Below the pieces are notes generated by a model. It ran no database searches, was not told the DNA's origin, and saw only the letters and a list, made by a program, of their open reading frames with translations. Below, piece after piece: positions 22,140 through 34,631 of a stretch of DNA of 64,000 nt. The stretch lies in the NCBI GenBank assembly GCA_016584305.1, contig JACEEZ010011919.1, positions 441,001-505,000 on the forward strand, in the 5' to 3' direction. Each line of letters starts with the position of its first letter. Positions within the stretch are counted from its first letter, which is position 1. The position numbers and the translations under genes were made by a program. This DNA comes from Chionoecetes opilio (taxonomy: Eukaryota > Arthropoda > Malacostraca > Decapoda > Majidae).

Positions 22140-23430
22140 GGGAGATGCATGGAGGATAAACACAACCACTTTCATCTAGGTTTAGGCAAAGAATAATCGT
22201 GAAACGTAGTGTAGGTACACGTACCCTACTACGTACAGGTCCATGAAAGCATAAAATCCCGACGCACAGGGTGAAAGGGTGTAGAAAATGATATCAAATA
22301 ACAGTTTCATAGCGCCCTAAAAATTCAGTTTAATATCAAGTCCATTAAGAGTTAGAAAACAATGCTGGGCCCATTCTAAGAGTCAAAAAAATTTAGATAT
22401 CGATGTGAAATACAGACAATCACGTATCCCTTTTTGCTGTCCCTTTCAATAAGTAAACCCAAAAACGATATTTCCCTTTGGGCCCTGTAAAAAGGTAATG
22501 AAGTGTACGACACTTTTACTCTCGGCAACATCAAGAAAGAGCTTTGGCAGCGCTACAATCGTATTTTGTGATGGCAAGCAGGGGCGGAGCTTAAAGAAGT
22601 ATAATTTTACTCCGGAAGGACACTACAAAATACGCCTTTACATTATTCCTTAAAGAGAGTGTATATTTATAGTTTTTTCTCGGGGAACTGCCTAGATGGC
22701 TAAAAAAAAAAAAAAGTGAGGCAGGCGTCCCTCCAGGGAGTTCCTGGAGACCTAGAGCAGCTTGGAAGAGTTAGGTAGACATGACTGTGCACAACACTCT
22801 TGCCTCTGCTGGAGGGGACAGTGACATACCAGGATGGTGACGTTTTGCTTTCTGCCACCCCCCCCCCCCAAAGTACGCCCAACACGAACGCGGTCCCTCA
22901 CCCTCCCACGTAGCTACACGTCTATATCTCGCTCCTCCTCAACCTTACCATCCACATTTATTGATGGAATGCAGCGGGAATCCTTCTGACGTTCTGCTGG
23001 CAGCTGTTACACCACATAGACACACTGGAGGACAAACCTGACCCAGTGATTGTGTGTGCGTTGTGAGGAGAGGACCTCTGCACGCCACTGTCACACCGAG
23101 GAAGGCCATACCAGAACCTATACAGCTTATACCTAACAGGTCCAAAGGGGCTATACTACTCATATACCCCCCCTTTTTTTAATAAACTTGTACACTTACT
23201 CATATTCACTGTATATAGTATAAAAATAATTGGGTAAAGAGTATATGTAGGGTGAGATAGGGGTGTAACGTACTACTAGTGGAATAATATTAACTAAAAA
23301 TCAGGTTAACAGTTATATTGAAAATTATTGGCAGCAAAATATACCCCAGGTACAGAGTTCTCTTGGTGATTATCTTGAATCAGGTACAAAATCGTGGAGG
23401 GCCACAATTCACCATTTTCCAAAGGAGTAC
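22140..23430. other. Unannotated stretch
   Basis: Single-copy-looking sequence with no gene, inverted repeat or strong motif that I can support. Confidence 0.35.
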
Positions 23431-23435
23431 GATCT

Positions 23436-23470
23436 GTACAGATCACCCCCACCGTGGGGGTGATCTGTAC
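23436..23470. repeat. Perfect short palindrome
   Basis: Two exactly complementary 17-base arms (GTACAGATCACCCCCAC and its reverse complement) around one C. It could extrude as a hairpin. No neighbouring element explains it. Confidence 0.85.
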
Positions 23471-23903
23471 AAGGCATGGGGATGATCCATACAGCATATT
23501 TATCATAACAAAAATGTGTACTTACACAGTAAAAAAGATTATTCCGTAATAAATTTATTCAAGAAGAATACACAGACTTACATACACAGACTTGTTTACC
23601 TTTTAACTAGCAAATAAGCACATATTTATAACTTAAATTGTTTCCATAGCTTGTGCAATCCGAAAAAACTACAGTGGATTTGCAAGAAACTCACAAAGTA
23701 CCACATTTATAATCAGACTGAAAGACACACCTGTTCTGGCTGTTCTGTCTACCTCATATTGAATTTCTTGAGACACTTATTAAATTTCACAAATCTAGCT
23801 AGCCTCTTAGTTTGAGCTCTCACAGGTTCACCTAGGACCCCTTTCACCTTATGCCCATTATTAACTGTAGTGTACCCAGAAAATTGAAAAAGGGGGGGCC
23901 AAT

Positions 23904-23962
23904 ATATATACAGTATATAATATATATTATATATATATATATTATATATATATATATATTAT

Positions 23963-24004
<42 letters not shown>
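23904..24004. repeat. AT microsatellite
   Basis: About 100 bp of (AT)n with a few interruptions. It is followed at 24003 by ATACCGTATTTGCCGGCG, the end of a Tc1/mariner-type element related to 36919-37706, here without a visible partner end. Confidence 0.8.
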
Positions 24005-24006
<2 letters not shown>

Positions 24007-24599
24007 GTATTTGCCGGCGCATAAGACGCACCTCCGCATAAGACGCACCCCTATTTTACAAAGAGGTTTTGAGAAGAAAAAAAATATTGATGTTTTTGAG
24101 GGAAATTTTTTGTTTTCGTAAAATTATCAAGTTATTAAAAAAAAAACAGATTTGTAGGGGAAAGCAAATGATTATGAGCATTTACCTAAATACAATATTC
24201 ATAGTGCAATGAATGTGAATGAAAAATTATGCTAGTTAAAATGTAAAGAGAATGAGTGTAACCAAAATCGGCCATAAATCATAATATATTGCTGATGCCC
24301 CACGAATTGATATTCTAATAGTTTGCTACCTATGACATATAGCTTAGATTTAATGTTGTAGGTATGCCTTTGCTGCTTTTCTGCTATGTGTTTAGACTGT
24401 GGAAAATTTGCAGTATAGATATTGGTATTATTTTGGTGGTAGGCTTTCAAAAGTCGTAGGACTCTTACCTACATCATCGTGTAGCTTTCTTCATTCTGAG
24501 TATTTTGAGCCCCATTTCCCATGGCGCAATTGAATAATAATGGCATTACACGTAGTATCGAAAATCTACCGTTACTTCAGCCAGAAAGTTAAGTTAGGT

Positions 24600-26660
24600 T
24601 AAATCAGATTTGGTTTAGGTTAGGGGTGGGGTTTTGGGGTTTAGAACAGATGATAAAAGAGAAATCCAAAAATTCCCCAATAAAAAGGGCACTGGAAGCG
24701 TACAATTTTTTGCGGGGCGGACCTGGAGGGGCAGGTTGCCCCCCCCATCACACACACGTTAAAAAAACTTTGATGTCCGACAAAAACGGGGAGCCAGTTT
24801 TAATTTCAAAAAACATCAAAACATTCAGGGGGAAATTTTTGGGGCCTGGGAAATTGGTGGTTGCCAATAAAAAAAAATTAACAAAGAAAATTTAGAAACA
24901 CTGAAAGGAAACCCATCTCTCCCTTTGGTTGTTATTGGAAATTTGTTTGAAGGCACCTTTGTCGGGATCGCGATATTTGCCCGGGTTTTTAAAACTTTTT
25001 GAATTTTTATCACAGTCACGGGGGGTTGATTAGTCTTCTTCAGGAAGGTCCCTGAGGTGAAGGCTGTTTCACACTCGAAATCACGGCAGCTTTCCCATCA
25101 GCCGTTGCCGGGATTCACACTATTCGCACGGTTCCTTTCATTTTCGGCATTTCCTGTCACCCCCCCTAAGAGACATGGTGCCTCAGGGGTTTGAAAAAAT
25201 TTAAAAATTAAAGCACTCTTTTGGATGAAGATATGGGGTGGAACTCTAAAAGACATGTTTTGGGACATAAAGCCTTGGGGGAAAACGACAATTATAGCAG
25301 GGCACGGGTCTCATTACTTTTAAAATATTCTTCCCCAAAAAAACCTTTACGGACAGGACAGTGATTTATTGGACCCAATGACGGCGGCGCCCCGTTAGGT
25401 AACAAGGTTATTTTTTTGTATAAGAAATTCTAACGGATGTGATGAGAGGGTTTCCCCTGCCCCAAATTTCCCACCTTTAGGGTTGGTTTGTGATTTGGGC
25501 CTTGAGGGACAGGGGGGCGCCATGATGGGGTTTTTGGTTTTGGTGACCGGGGGAAAAGACTTTGCCCCGTCAAAGGGTTTACCATTGAAACCCTTTTACT
25601 AGAAAATCTTTCATACATTTTTCCTTTTTCCGTAGGGGTTTTACGGGGGTGGGGTTTTGGGGGTCGAGGTGGTACAAACGCCATGCTGTCTCCTATCCCC
25701 CCTGCTTCCCAAATGTAGGGGGCGCAACACACACACGAACATACACCCCCGGGATCGCCCCCGGGGCCCCCCCCCCTGTCTGGACCAGGATTTGGGCCGA
25801 GGGGGACCTGATGCTGACCGAATTTTCCTTTCCGACACAAAATGCAACACCCGCAGGTTTAAATTTAAACGCCAAAGACCCCACACGCGGGCAAACCCCT
25901 TTTTCCCCACGTTGTGCAATGACTCGCTGTAATTAAAAAATACAAAGCCCCGACGCCCTTTTTCCCTCCTTGGTTAAAAGACAGACTCCCAAGATAACAC
26001 CTCCCTTCACCGCTCACACTCCTTAAAAAAAACTTTAACCGCTTTGTTTCACTTTTCCCATTTATAAACAATACTCATTCCGCAAAAATTCCAACCTTTT
26101 CTGCCCCCCTTTCACATCTCATTTCAACTTTTTTGGTCAATTGTGTGGCCGGGGGGTTTTTAAGGCGACATCTAATATGCGGGCGTTTGTCTTTTCCAGG
26201 GGTCGGAAGGGAGTCTGAGCTTAATGACCCATGGGGGTGCGCGGAGGGGCCCGAGACTTTTTATCAGACGTTTTACATGGAGACAGCGGGGGGGGTTATG
26301 ATTTTTAACCTGACACGGCCATCTTGGCGCAAAAACGCTATCTTGTTGCCCCAGCTCATATTTTCTCAAATCAACCTTTTTTAGTATTATCTTACTTTTG
26401 ATGACACAGTTACAAATTTGTGCTCGGGAAACTACTGTCAACCAGCACTCCGACCCCTTTTGAATATACACTGGCTGTTCTGTTTCCTCCCCCCCTCTCA
26501 TGGTAATATGGCCATTAGACGCAGGGTGAATTTTTTCTTTCCTTTTTAGGGAAAAAGTGCGTTTATGCCCCCGGGCAAATGGGAAATTTATTAAAATTTT
26601 ATTATTTCCCAAGGGGGGGGGGGCCTGGCCCCCCGCAGGGCCCCCCCCTCGGTACCCCCT
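24600..26660. other. Homopolymer-rich stretch of doubtful base quality
   Basis: Dense short runs of three to ten identical bases of all four kinds, no recognisable repeat family, and overlapping short open frames that never resemble a protein. The texture differs from both sides. I suspect poorly polished sequence; no gene is called. Confidence 0.4.
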
Positions 26661-26911
26661 GCACCCATAACCTTGGTGACATCTTAATTTCAGGAAAGTA
26701 GAAGTTCATAAAAACCTACTTTGGAGCCTTTCCCGGGAAAGGAAATTTTGTTTTCAGAATTGCACAGATTTAATCTTACGAAGAGAACCTTGCCTCCCCC
26801 TTCCTTCTCCCCTCCATTTGTGCTCAACAAAAAACAAAGTCACCTTTGCTGGACCCTTTTCCCTGGAAAGGTTTGGGCTCTGTAAATTCTTCCTCATCTT
26901 CCTCACAAATA

Positions 26912-27672
26912 CAGGGAGGTCCGAAAAATAGAGCATTAGGTTCCACTGGATACTCGTAAAGCAAATTCGTAAAGAAAACACATAAATAATGGGAAATATA
27001 GGTTTTTTTCCAGGACCATCAATGAAAAAAAAAGAAAAAAAAAAAAAAAAATTTTTTTAAGCTAAAAAAAAACTATACAAAACACACAAAAACCGCGTCT
27101 ATATTTCCCACACTATATACCTATTTTGAGAAAAACATTTGAAAGAGAAAATAGCACACAAAATAACAAACTGCCCTAATTAAACATAAAAAAATGCATA
27201 ACAAACAAAAAAGACGTTGTACTGTAGGGGACCCCGCGTGATACAAAAGAGGGTAGTGTAGCGGTCCCAAGGTTGGGGCCGCACACCTGGCTAATTACCC
27301 CTAAGGATCAGGCCGCGCCATATGCTTAATTACCCTTCTGATCATGCCTTGCTAGGGGTGACTTGACTGCGGTCCCAAGGTTGGAGCCTCACACCTGGCT
27401 AATTACCACTAAATGTCAGGCCGCGCCATATGCTTAATTACCCTTCAGGTCACGGCTTGCTAGGGGTGATCTGACTGGGGTCAACCAAATCCCCCTTTGT
27501 CCAGACTGGGAGTGGTAGGGCGAGTATTTTGAACTTGATAATTTTACTCACCCCAGTTTGAATGTCGTAGCATTGGATTTTCGATCTCGTATATATAAAA
27601 TAGACCCTAATTTACACATCTCGTATCATCGGATTATCGTATATCGAATGCTCGTATAACGGGACCTCCCTG
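26912..27672. mobile_element. TA-flanked TIR element
   Basis: Ends CAGGGAGGTCC and GGACCTCCCTG, each next to TA. Near the right end, TCGTATAACGGG recalls the pogo-like families elsewhere in this window. A ~107-bp tandem duplication lies inside (27264-27480). Non-coding. Confidence 0.7.
27264..27480. repeat. Two tandem copies of a ~107-bp unit
   Basis: Both copies start GGTCCCAAGGTTGG and contain GGCCGCGCCATATGCTTAAT and TTGCTAGGGGTGA. They differ at scattered positions. Confidence 0.85.
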
Positions 27673-28042
27673 TACTCAGATGAATCGTTGAAAAGTAGTT
27701 TTTCAGAGTCTGCCTCGTCAGAGCTCTTTTCAACTTCAGTTTATTTCCTTTTGCAATGCTGTATCTTCTTTTTCTTGTCATGCTTTTAGGTTGAGCTGCA
27801 ACCTATGGAAGGCACTTAATAGCCTCAAGTCTAATATACGTACACTTCTTCCAGTAAATATAATGTATATTTATATAACGAAAAATCCCCACAATCACAC
27901 ACAGCTATTTATTCTATGTTCTACTGAATCACACTCTGAACCGCACTACTGAATCACACTCTGAACTGCACTACTGAATCACACTCTGAACCGCACTACT
28001 GAATCACACTCTACTGAACCGGTACACTCACAAGTTCATGTA

Positions 28043-28706
28043 CCGTAGATAACAGTGAAGTCGCCAGTTCAACGTTTCTTTGTTATTTACAGACGTGTGG
28101 TGGCGATAATACTTACATTTGTACATCCATGACTTCAGAAAAGTTAGAAGGGACTATCTGGAGAGTCTGTGTCACTTTGTGTCTTCATCTGTGTCATATT
28201 AGGGCTATAAATGAACAAATTACAAAAATAAAACAGAGTGGCGACCTTGCTATACCTACTACAGTAAAGTCGCCAGCTAGTATTTTAACCCAACAGTTGA
28301 GTCGCCACTCTGGGGAATTCAGGGAAATTAGAGGTAAAGTAAAACAAGTCTCTATATATATTAGCTGCAGAAGATGCTTGGATATATAAAAATTCCTCTG
28401 CCAATGTGAAAATAAATTCTATTCAAGTTTGAAAGATCTGACAAGTCTTGTGTCCTACCGCCCGAAAGGTGATGAGCTACTGTCTGTCGTCGTGCGAAGA
28501 AAAACTTGAGAAGCAAAATGCGCAACAGTTATATTTGCAGATACAAAGCATAAAACAACGCTGAAACAGGGTAGATTATACAGTCATGATATAAACTGCT
28601 GCGTAACATTTTCAGTGGCACATGAAAATCAGTAGTGATGCTATAATTCGTAATATTTGGCGCCTGGCGACTTCACTGCAGGTGGCGACTTCACTGTTAT
28701 CTACGG
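28043..28706. mobile_element. TA-flanked TIR element (CCGTAGATAAC family)
   Basis: Ends CCGTAGATAACAGTGAAGTC and GACTTCACTGTTATCTACGG, bordered by TA. Subterminal TGGCGACTTCACTG motifs recur inside. A short relative lies at 48647-48864. An 86-codon open frame (28129-28389) has no recognisable domain. Confidence 0.8.
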
Positions 28707-29306
28707 TAGTACCTATGATGCAATTAACAGTAAAAGCTTGTACGCAACCAAGCATTTTTGCTGTTTGTTTGTTTTATGGAGATCTTTAAATGGGATTTAA
28801 ATAGGGGACGAGCCGTACAGTACGATACAGCCCCGTACTCTCAGCCCCCGATGCCATTACATTTTTGTATCACATTCATGATGCCGACTGAAACGTCTGG
28901 TTGGAGACCTTAGTCATCAGATATCTTTGAAGTAATGTTGTTTTCACTATTAAACATCAATCATCAGAATCAGCACATATTCATAGTCAGGAAACACTAT
29001 ATCAGGAGTGCGAAATATTACATCGAGCACCGAAAAAAACAAAAATGTTACCTGAGTGGCCCATCCCTCACGATTTAAATAAGCCTCTCCCGCCTAGCCA
29101 ATGACTTCCTTTTTCTTCTTTTAACATCAATGGCAAACTAATTAATTTTTCAATAGTATAGAAATTATGGCTACTGTATGTTACACCCCCGTGTACGATA
29201 TATACCCATCTCACCCTGCTACGTATATTTTGGGCTGGCTGCATATAAAAAATATATATCATGTAGATATGATATCATGATATCATATATCATATCATCA
29301 TATGTA

Positions 29307-30025
29307 CAGGAGAACCTCATTTAACCGGCATTTAAAACAACGGCACTAATCGACCCAGGCATTTTTTTTTTTTCTTATTTTTTTTTCTTCTTTTTTTCTT
29401 CTCCGGGCCTCCAGCAGGGAGGACCACGGGCTAGCTTGAGCCCGTCAGAGAGATCCTGTGAAAAAAGAGAGGAGAGTGTTCGTGCTGCTGGCGTGCGACA
29501 TGAGGACTAGCTTGTCCATCCTGACGAGGAGTGCAGGGTAGAAAGGGGCACTCAGCAGGATAACCCAGGCATTAGGTATAATTATTTCAAAAACTGAGAA
29601 AATCGGCAGAAATTTAGTTCAAATTTGGCGGGGTACGCAGGGTTGGCAACCCTTTCATCCCTTCCACTGGTAAACTCTGGAACTCTCTTCCTGTTTCTAT
29701 TTTTCCACTTTCCTATGACTTACATCTTTTCAAGAGAAGAGTAACAAGACACCTCCCGAACAAAATTGGCTCACCCCTCTTTTTTATTTTATTCTCTTAC
29801 TGTCTTCTTTATAGGGACTGGCAACTAAGCGGGCTTTGTTTTACCCATTTTTGTTGTGCCCTTGGCCAGTTCCTTTGATGTATATAAAAAATAATAATAA
29901 AAAAAAAAAAAAAAAAAAAAATGGTATTTTGGGGATTCCATAAGAGTAACTCTCAAAACAACAGCAAAATGAGTTATCCGGCATGCGCTCCCCCCCGAGG
30001 GTGCCGGATAAACGAGGTTCTCCTG
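29307..30025. mobile_element. TA-flanked TIR element (pogo/Tigger-like)
   Basis: Ends CAGGAGAACCTCATTTAACC and its counterpart AAACGAGGTTCTCCTG, each beside TA, with GCCGGATAA-type subterminal sequence. Non-coding, with A-rich and T-rich runs inside. Confidence 0.8.
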
Positions 30026-30356
30026 TATATCTAAACACACATAAAATATCACCAGTTTCTATTTGTTCCAGCCAAGTGGTTATTTTTGATTTCCAGAATG
30101 ACTGGCTGGCATACATGTGTTTATAGATCTAATTTACAATAGTATTAGTTATTATGCTGAAGCTCATTTAATTTGATCTCAATACGTATATAAGCTCACT
30201 GCTATATTTATCTCTTAACGTTTTATTCTAATTATTCAAATATGCATTGCTAATAATATTTTTTTTTAATGACCTGAAGAACTGTCACCCCAAAATGTCC
30301 ATCTGAAAAATCATCACCCACTTGAAGAATTGTTACCCCAGCCCACATTGAATATA

Positions 30357-30412
<56 letters not shown>
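30357..30412. repeat. AT microsatellite
   Basis: Pure (AT)n of about 55 bp ending in a short GA run. Confidence 0.9.
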
Positions 30413-30418
<6 letters not shown>

Positions 30419-30656
30419 GGTGGTCCAAGGACAAGGGGGTAAAAAATGAAACAACAAAATATAATTGGGGCACCCTGCAGAAATATTTTATTTGATAAAA
30501 TAACAATACAGTAAAACTTTTATGACAATTAATTAGTATTTAGAGGCCGCTACCAATGATTTTGTTTTTTAAATTGAATGTGTACACTTAAATTTCATGC
30601 ACTTGTATGAAGACTGAGAAGGCGTAAGCCACGGACACTCTCAAGGCTCAAATCTT

Positions 30657-32785
30657 GATATCAAGCTAAACTAGACTTCTTTGGTGTAGGAAGTCACTTT
30701 CTGTAGTCTGCCGCGACCTGCAGAAGGTATTGCTTCTGTTCTTCATCTGCAGTAATCAGCCTTTTGTATTCTGTCATTAGCGCAACTCCTCTTTCTGACA
30801 CGTCGTTGACAACTTTGAGGTGTGTGGTTACCTAATTGGCCCTCTGGAATGCGTCATCTGATTCCCAGGACTCAGGGGTCTTCATTAGGAAACTGTCCTC
30901 ATGTCCCATGATACGAAAGAATGCCCGGGATTGTCCACTGACGAAGGAACTGATTTTTTTCTCTTGAATATCAGATGTGTGCACAACGACCCTCTTTGGT
31001 GGATTCATATCCTTTGTTGGTTGGAGCATCTTATGTGCCATTACACCCTTGTCTTCCAGAGTCAAAGACCCTGAGTCATCAAATAGAGCCAGAGGGATAA
31101 GGCGCTCACTTAGGTACCAGAGATGGCCTTGAAGCTTCCTGAGTGATGCTGGGGAAATCTTCGGATGGATGGTGTGGTATTTTTGGAGTTCCTTCAATAG
31201 CCAGAGGTCTTGGGCAGGAGCAAACTGGGGCATAGGAGCGAGAAACCAGGCCTTGAGGTATACCTTGAGGTGGGGAGGCGGTAGCGGAGCGGTTAGAGTC
31301 ACAGACTGGCGTTCTTGGTGACCCGAGTTCGATCCCCGAAGAAACCCAAAACCTTTCTGCACCGTCGAGTGGCCTAAGAACACCCACATGCCCTGCCCAT
31401 CAACTCTACCTTCGATTGCGAGTGCATCGGAAGACACAGGGGGGCGGCATGAGCCTCACAGGCGTCACTATAAGAATCCTGCCTGCGCCACCAACGGGCA
31501 AGGACCAACCATTAGAACCCTCAAGTGAACCTCCAGAGTCTACCATCCGAGCCCTGGGTCACCACTGCCTACAGGCGCTATAGGCACAAATGTATAAAAA
31601 AAAAAAATAAGAAAAAAAAAAAAACCTTGATGACAAAGTCACATACTGCCTTCAGGCTGGTCTCCTCCTGCAGGGTCAATTTGAATTGAGCCCGGAACAT
31701 CCAGACCTTCAAAGAATATATGGCTTTGGTCATCCACCTGGCTCGATGCAGGGCTCCTGGAGCCTTAAAGCAGATCCCACGAGTAGGAATCCCACCAAGG
31801 AAGATGATTGATAGCTCCAGGAGTTATTGATAGTCGTCCCTAGGGTGTTGGATCAAAAGTTGTTCCTTTGCAAACTTAATTATCTCATCTGCGATCTCCC
31901 GCAACCAGGGATCTGGGTCAGTGTCCATCACCGTTGAAGGGATACTTTGGTTGATTAACCCCCATTTATGCTGGAAGTGTTTGAATATCAGGACCTGTTG
32001 ACGAACCCATCACTGATGAGAAGGCCACTTCCAACACAATCTCAAAGATATGATATCGGCAGGCCAAATGTAAAAGCTCCTTTGTCATATTCTGTTCCAA
32101 TAGAGTACAAGCTCCATTTACTCCACCTGTATGTGCTGCTGTTGTGTCGAAGCACATCACAATAACACGGTCTTTTACCGACCATTTTCTTCAATGGACT
32201 CGTTGACAGCCTTCGTTATACACTTTCTGGTGCCAGATGATAGTTTTGGGACCCTGAGGAGCTGGGTTGCATCATCTGCTGAAAGCAGGCTTGGAAGACG
32301 GTCAACAACATCCTTCTTCTCTTTGATGATAGCTGCAATGTTCTTACAGTGCTGGATTCGATGGTGCCGAATTAAGGACCGACCGATTGTCAATGGTGAG
32401 ATCTCATGGCCCAAAATTTGAGCTGTAGATGCCAGGATGTACACCGCATTCCGATCAAAGACTTTGTTCCGATCAAGTGTTGCAGAGACATTTTGATCAA
32501 CTACTCGCTTTCGTCGATTATTTGGAGGCAGTGCCGCTGAAGTTGATGAACCTGGTGATCCTTTAGATGCCTATACTTCATCTTCTGAATATTCTTCACT
32601 ACCAGAAGATGAAGATGCCAGAACAAACCGTTCCTTCCATTTCTTGGTCTTTTCATCTTGAGAAAGTCGCCGCTTTGTTGCTTCAACTATTCGCTCGGCT
32701 TTCCTCACCTCCTTCTCTGCAACGTTACAATCAACTAAACCATGGAACCAGGTCTCCCTTTCTTTCGTTGTTCTTGAAAGAATAG
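30657..32785 (-). pseudogene. Broken transposase-like coding remnant of unnamed family
   Basis: Minus-strand pieces in several frames make one degraded protein. In order they show VFDRNAVYILASTAQILGHE, CFDTTAAHTGGVNGACTLLE (an RNase-H-fold-like Asp motif), LLHLACRYHIFEIVLEVAF, GPD, PWLREIADEIIKF, GALHRARWMTKAIYSLKVWM, and near the end VTTHLKVVNDVSERGVALM and EEQKQYLLQVAADYRK. I associate such FDTTAxxTG and NDVSERG proteins with repetitive, transposon-like genes in arthropods, but I cannot name the family. Frameshifts and stops, plus a SINE at 31269, show it is dead. Terminal repeats were not found. Confidence 0.6.
31269..31623 (+). mobile_element. tRNA-derived SINE, full copy 1
   Basis: The head resembles a tRNA with A box TAGCGGAGCGGTTAG and B box GAGTTCGATCC. 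The body is ~280 bp and the tail is A-rich. The flanks both read ACCTTGA, a short target duplication. The insertion interrupts the transposase-like remnant. RNA polymerase III would transcribe it and a LINE would mobilise it. Confidence 0.87.
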
Positions 32786-33176
32786 CTTGTCACATGTATG
32801 CCACAAAATATAATGTATTAATTATTTATGAATAGTTATTTATTGCAATGTACGTCTAATATACACAATAAGAAATGTTACCAAAATGCTTGGAAGTTTT
32901 GTATCTATCTTAATATATGCACATTGTATATTTATTTACTTTTAAGATAATTTGAGTTTACATATTTATAGGGATTTATTAATGGCATCTCATTGCTTAC
33001 TGCTGATTGTGATACCCGCAAGAGTGCATGCTTATGCCACAATCCACTCTCAATAACTGTGGGCTTTATTCATTAACAAAGCAAACCAGACTTGACTGTT
33101 TGAAACTAGTTTTATACACGTTTAAACGTGTTCTATACGATGTCTCCCCATACTGTGGTACTACATACATACATAC

Positions 33177-34313
33177 ATTTAGTGAGGCATTTGACAAAGT
33201 ACCACACGAGACTCTTAAATAAGGTTAAGGCTCATGGAATAGATGGGAAGGTTTTTCGTTGGATCAGAGCCTGGCTAAGTAATAGGCAACAAAGGGTTAC
33301 AATTAATGGTTCTAAATCTGAATGGGGACAGGTGACAAGTGGAGTTCCACAAGGGTCTGTTTTGGGTCCATTACTATTTTTGATTTACATCAACGACTTG
33401 GATAGTGGGATTAGCAGTGATATCAGCAAGTTTGCTGATGATACTAAGGTAGTAGGATTATTGGATCACAGTCTGATGTAGACATATTGCAGGGAGACTT
33501 AGATAAACTTAATGAGTGGGCAGTCAGATGGCAGATGGAATTTAATATTGATAAGTGTAGCGTTATGAATGTTGGTAGAAAAAACCCTGGTAATAGATAC
33601 ACCATACGCAATGTATCGCTGAAAAGATCAGAAGGTGAAAAAGATCTTGGAGTGAGGGTGAGCCCAGACCTCCAACCTAGGAAACAATGTATTGAGGCTA
33701 GAAATAGAGCTAATAGAGTGTTAGGATTCATTACCAGAAGTGTTAAAAGTAGAAGTGTGGAAGTTATTCTAAAGCTTTATCTGGCTCTAGTCAGGCCTCA
33801 CCTAGACTATGCGGTTCAGTTTTGGTCTCCATATTACAGGATGGATATTGCCTTGTTAGAAACAGTGCAGAGAAGGATGACCAAAATGATACAAGGGATG
33901 CGTAACTTTAGTTATGAGAAGAGATTGAAGTTATTAAAGTTACACTCACTCGAGAGACGCAGAGTAAGGGGCGATCTGATAGAAGTTTTTAAGTGGATAA
34001 AGGGATTTAATAAAGGAGAGGTAGGAAAAGTTCTTACGGCTTTTAACCAGGGTAGAACAAGAAGTAATGGATTCAAGCTGGAAGGGCGTAGATTTAGAAA
34101 GGAAATAGGGAAAAACTAGTTCACAAATAGGGTGGTGAATGAATGGAATGGACTCAGTAGACAGGTAGTTAGTGCGGAGTCATTAGGGAGCTTTAAAGAG
34201 GGGCTGGATAGGTTCATGGATGGGGATGAAAGGTCGATGTAGGTAGTGTTAGGTGACAGGAACTACCACGTGTAGGCCTCGCGGCCTCTTGTAGCTTCCT
34301 TATTTTCTTATGT
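33177..34313 (+). mobile_element. 5'-truncated CR1/jockey-type LINE (reverse transcriptase)
   Basis: Broken reverse transcriptase: [50 protein letters not shown] and the catalytic FADD, then the long C-terminal segment with ARNRANRVLGFITRSVKS, LALVRPHLDYAVQFWSP and RVVNEWNGLSRQVVSAESLG. At least three frame changes or stops. The 3' end is CTTGTAGCTTCCTTATTTTC followed by TTATGT. The same 3' end occurs at 51300, 58500, 61300 (-) and 63389. Confidence 0.85.
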
Positions 34314-34532
34314 ACATTAATAAGAGGGTTTTGCAAATCTTTTCTATATGCTAACATGAATGCTAAATAAAGCATAATTTTCATTTGAGGGTGAAACTTA
34401 AGTACTCGGTAGTGACCTTCAAATGTTCTTCAAGTTAGCAAATTTTTTCACTAAATTATTTTCTCATTATTTGGAACATTTTGGGGAGGTGCCACATTTA
34501 AAAATCTGAACTTAATATTTTTGGACCCCCCT

Positions 34533-34537
<5 letters not shown>

Positions 34538-34626
<89 letters not shown>
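34538..34626. repeat. AT microsatellite
   Basis: (AT)n interrupted once, just upstream of the TIR element starting at 34683. Confidence 0.9.

Positions 34627-34631
<5 letters not shown>

Noticed and set aside
21517..22175. Long Pro/His/Thr-rich and Gly/Trp-rich open frames on both strands
   Set aside because: Caused by the CCCACC-type composition; frames overlap on both strands and match nothing.
27541..28389. Small protein gene within the 28-kb region
   Set aside because: The 86-codon frame lies inside a TIR element and shows no domain or codon signal.
31275..31345. tRNA gene
   Set aside because: A and B boxes are present, but the sequence continues into a shared SINE body with an A tail and target duplication, and occurs again at 55790.
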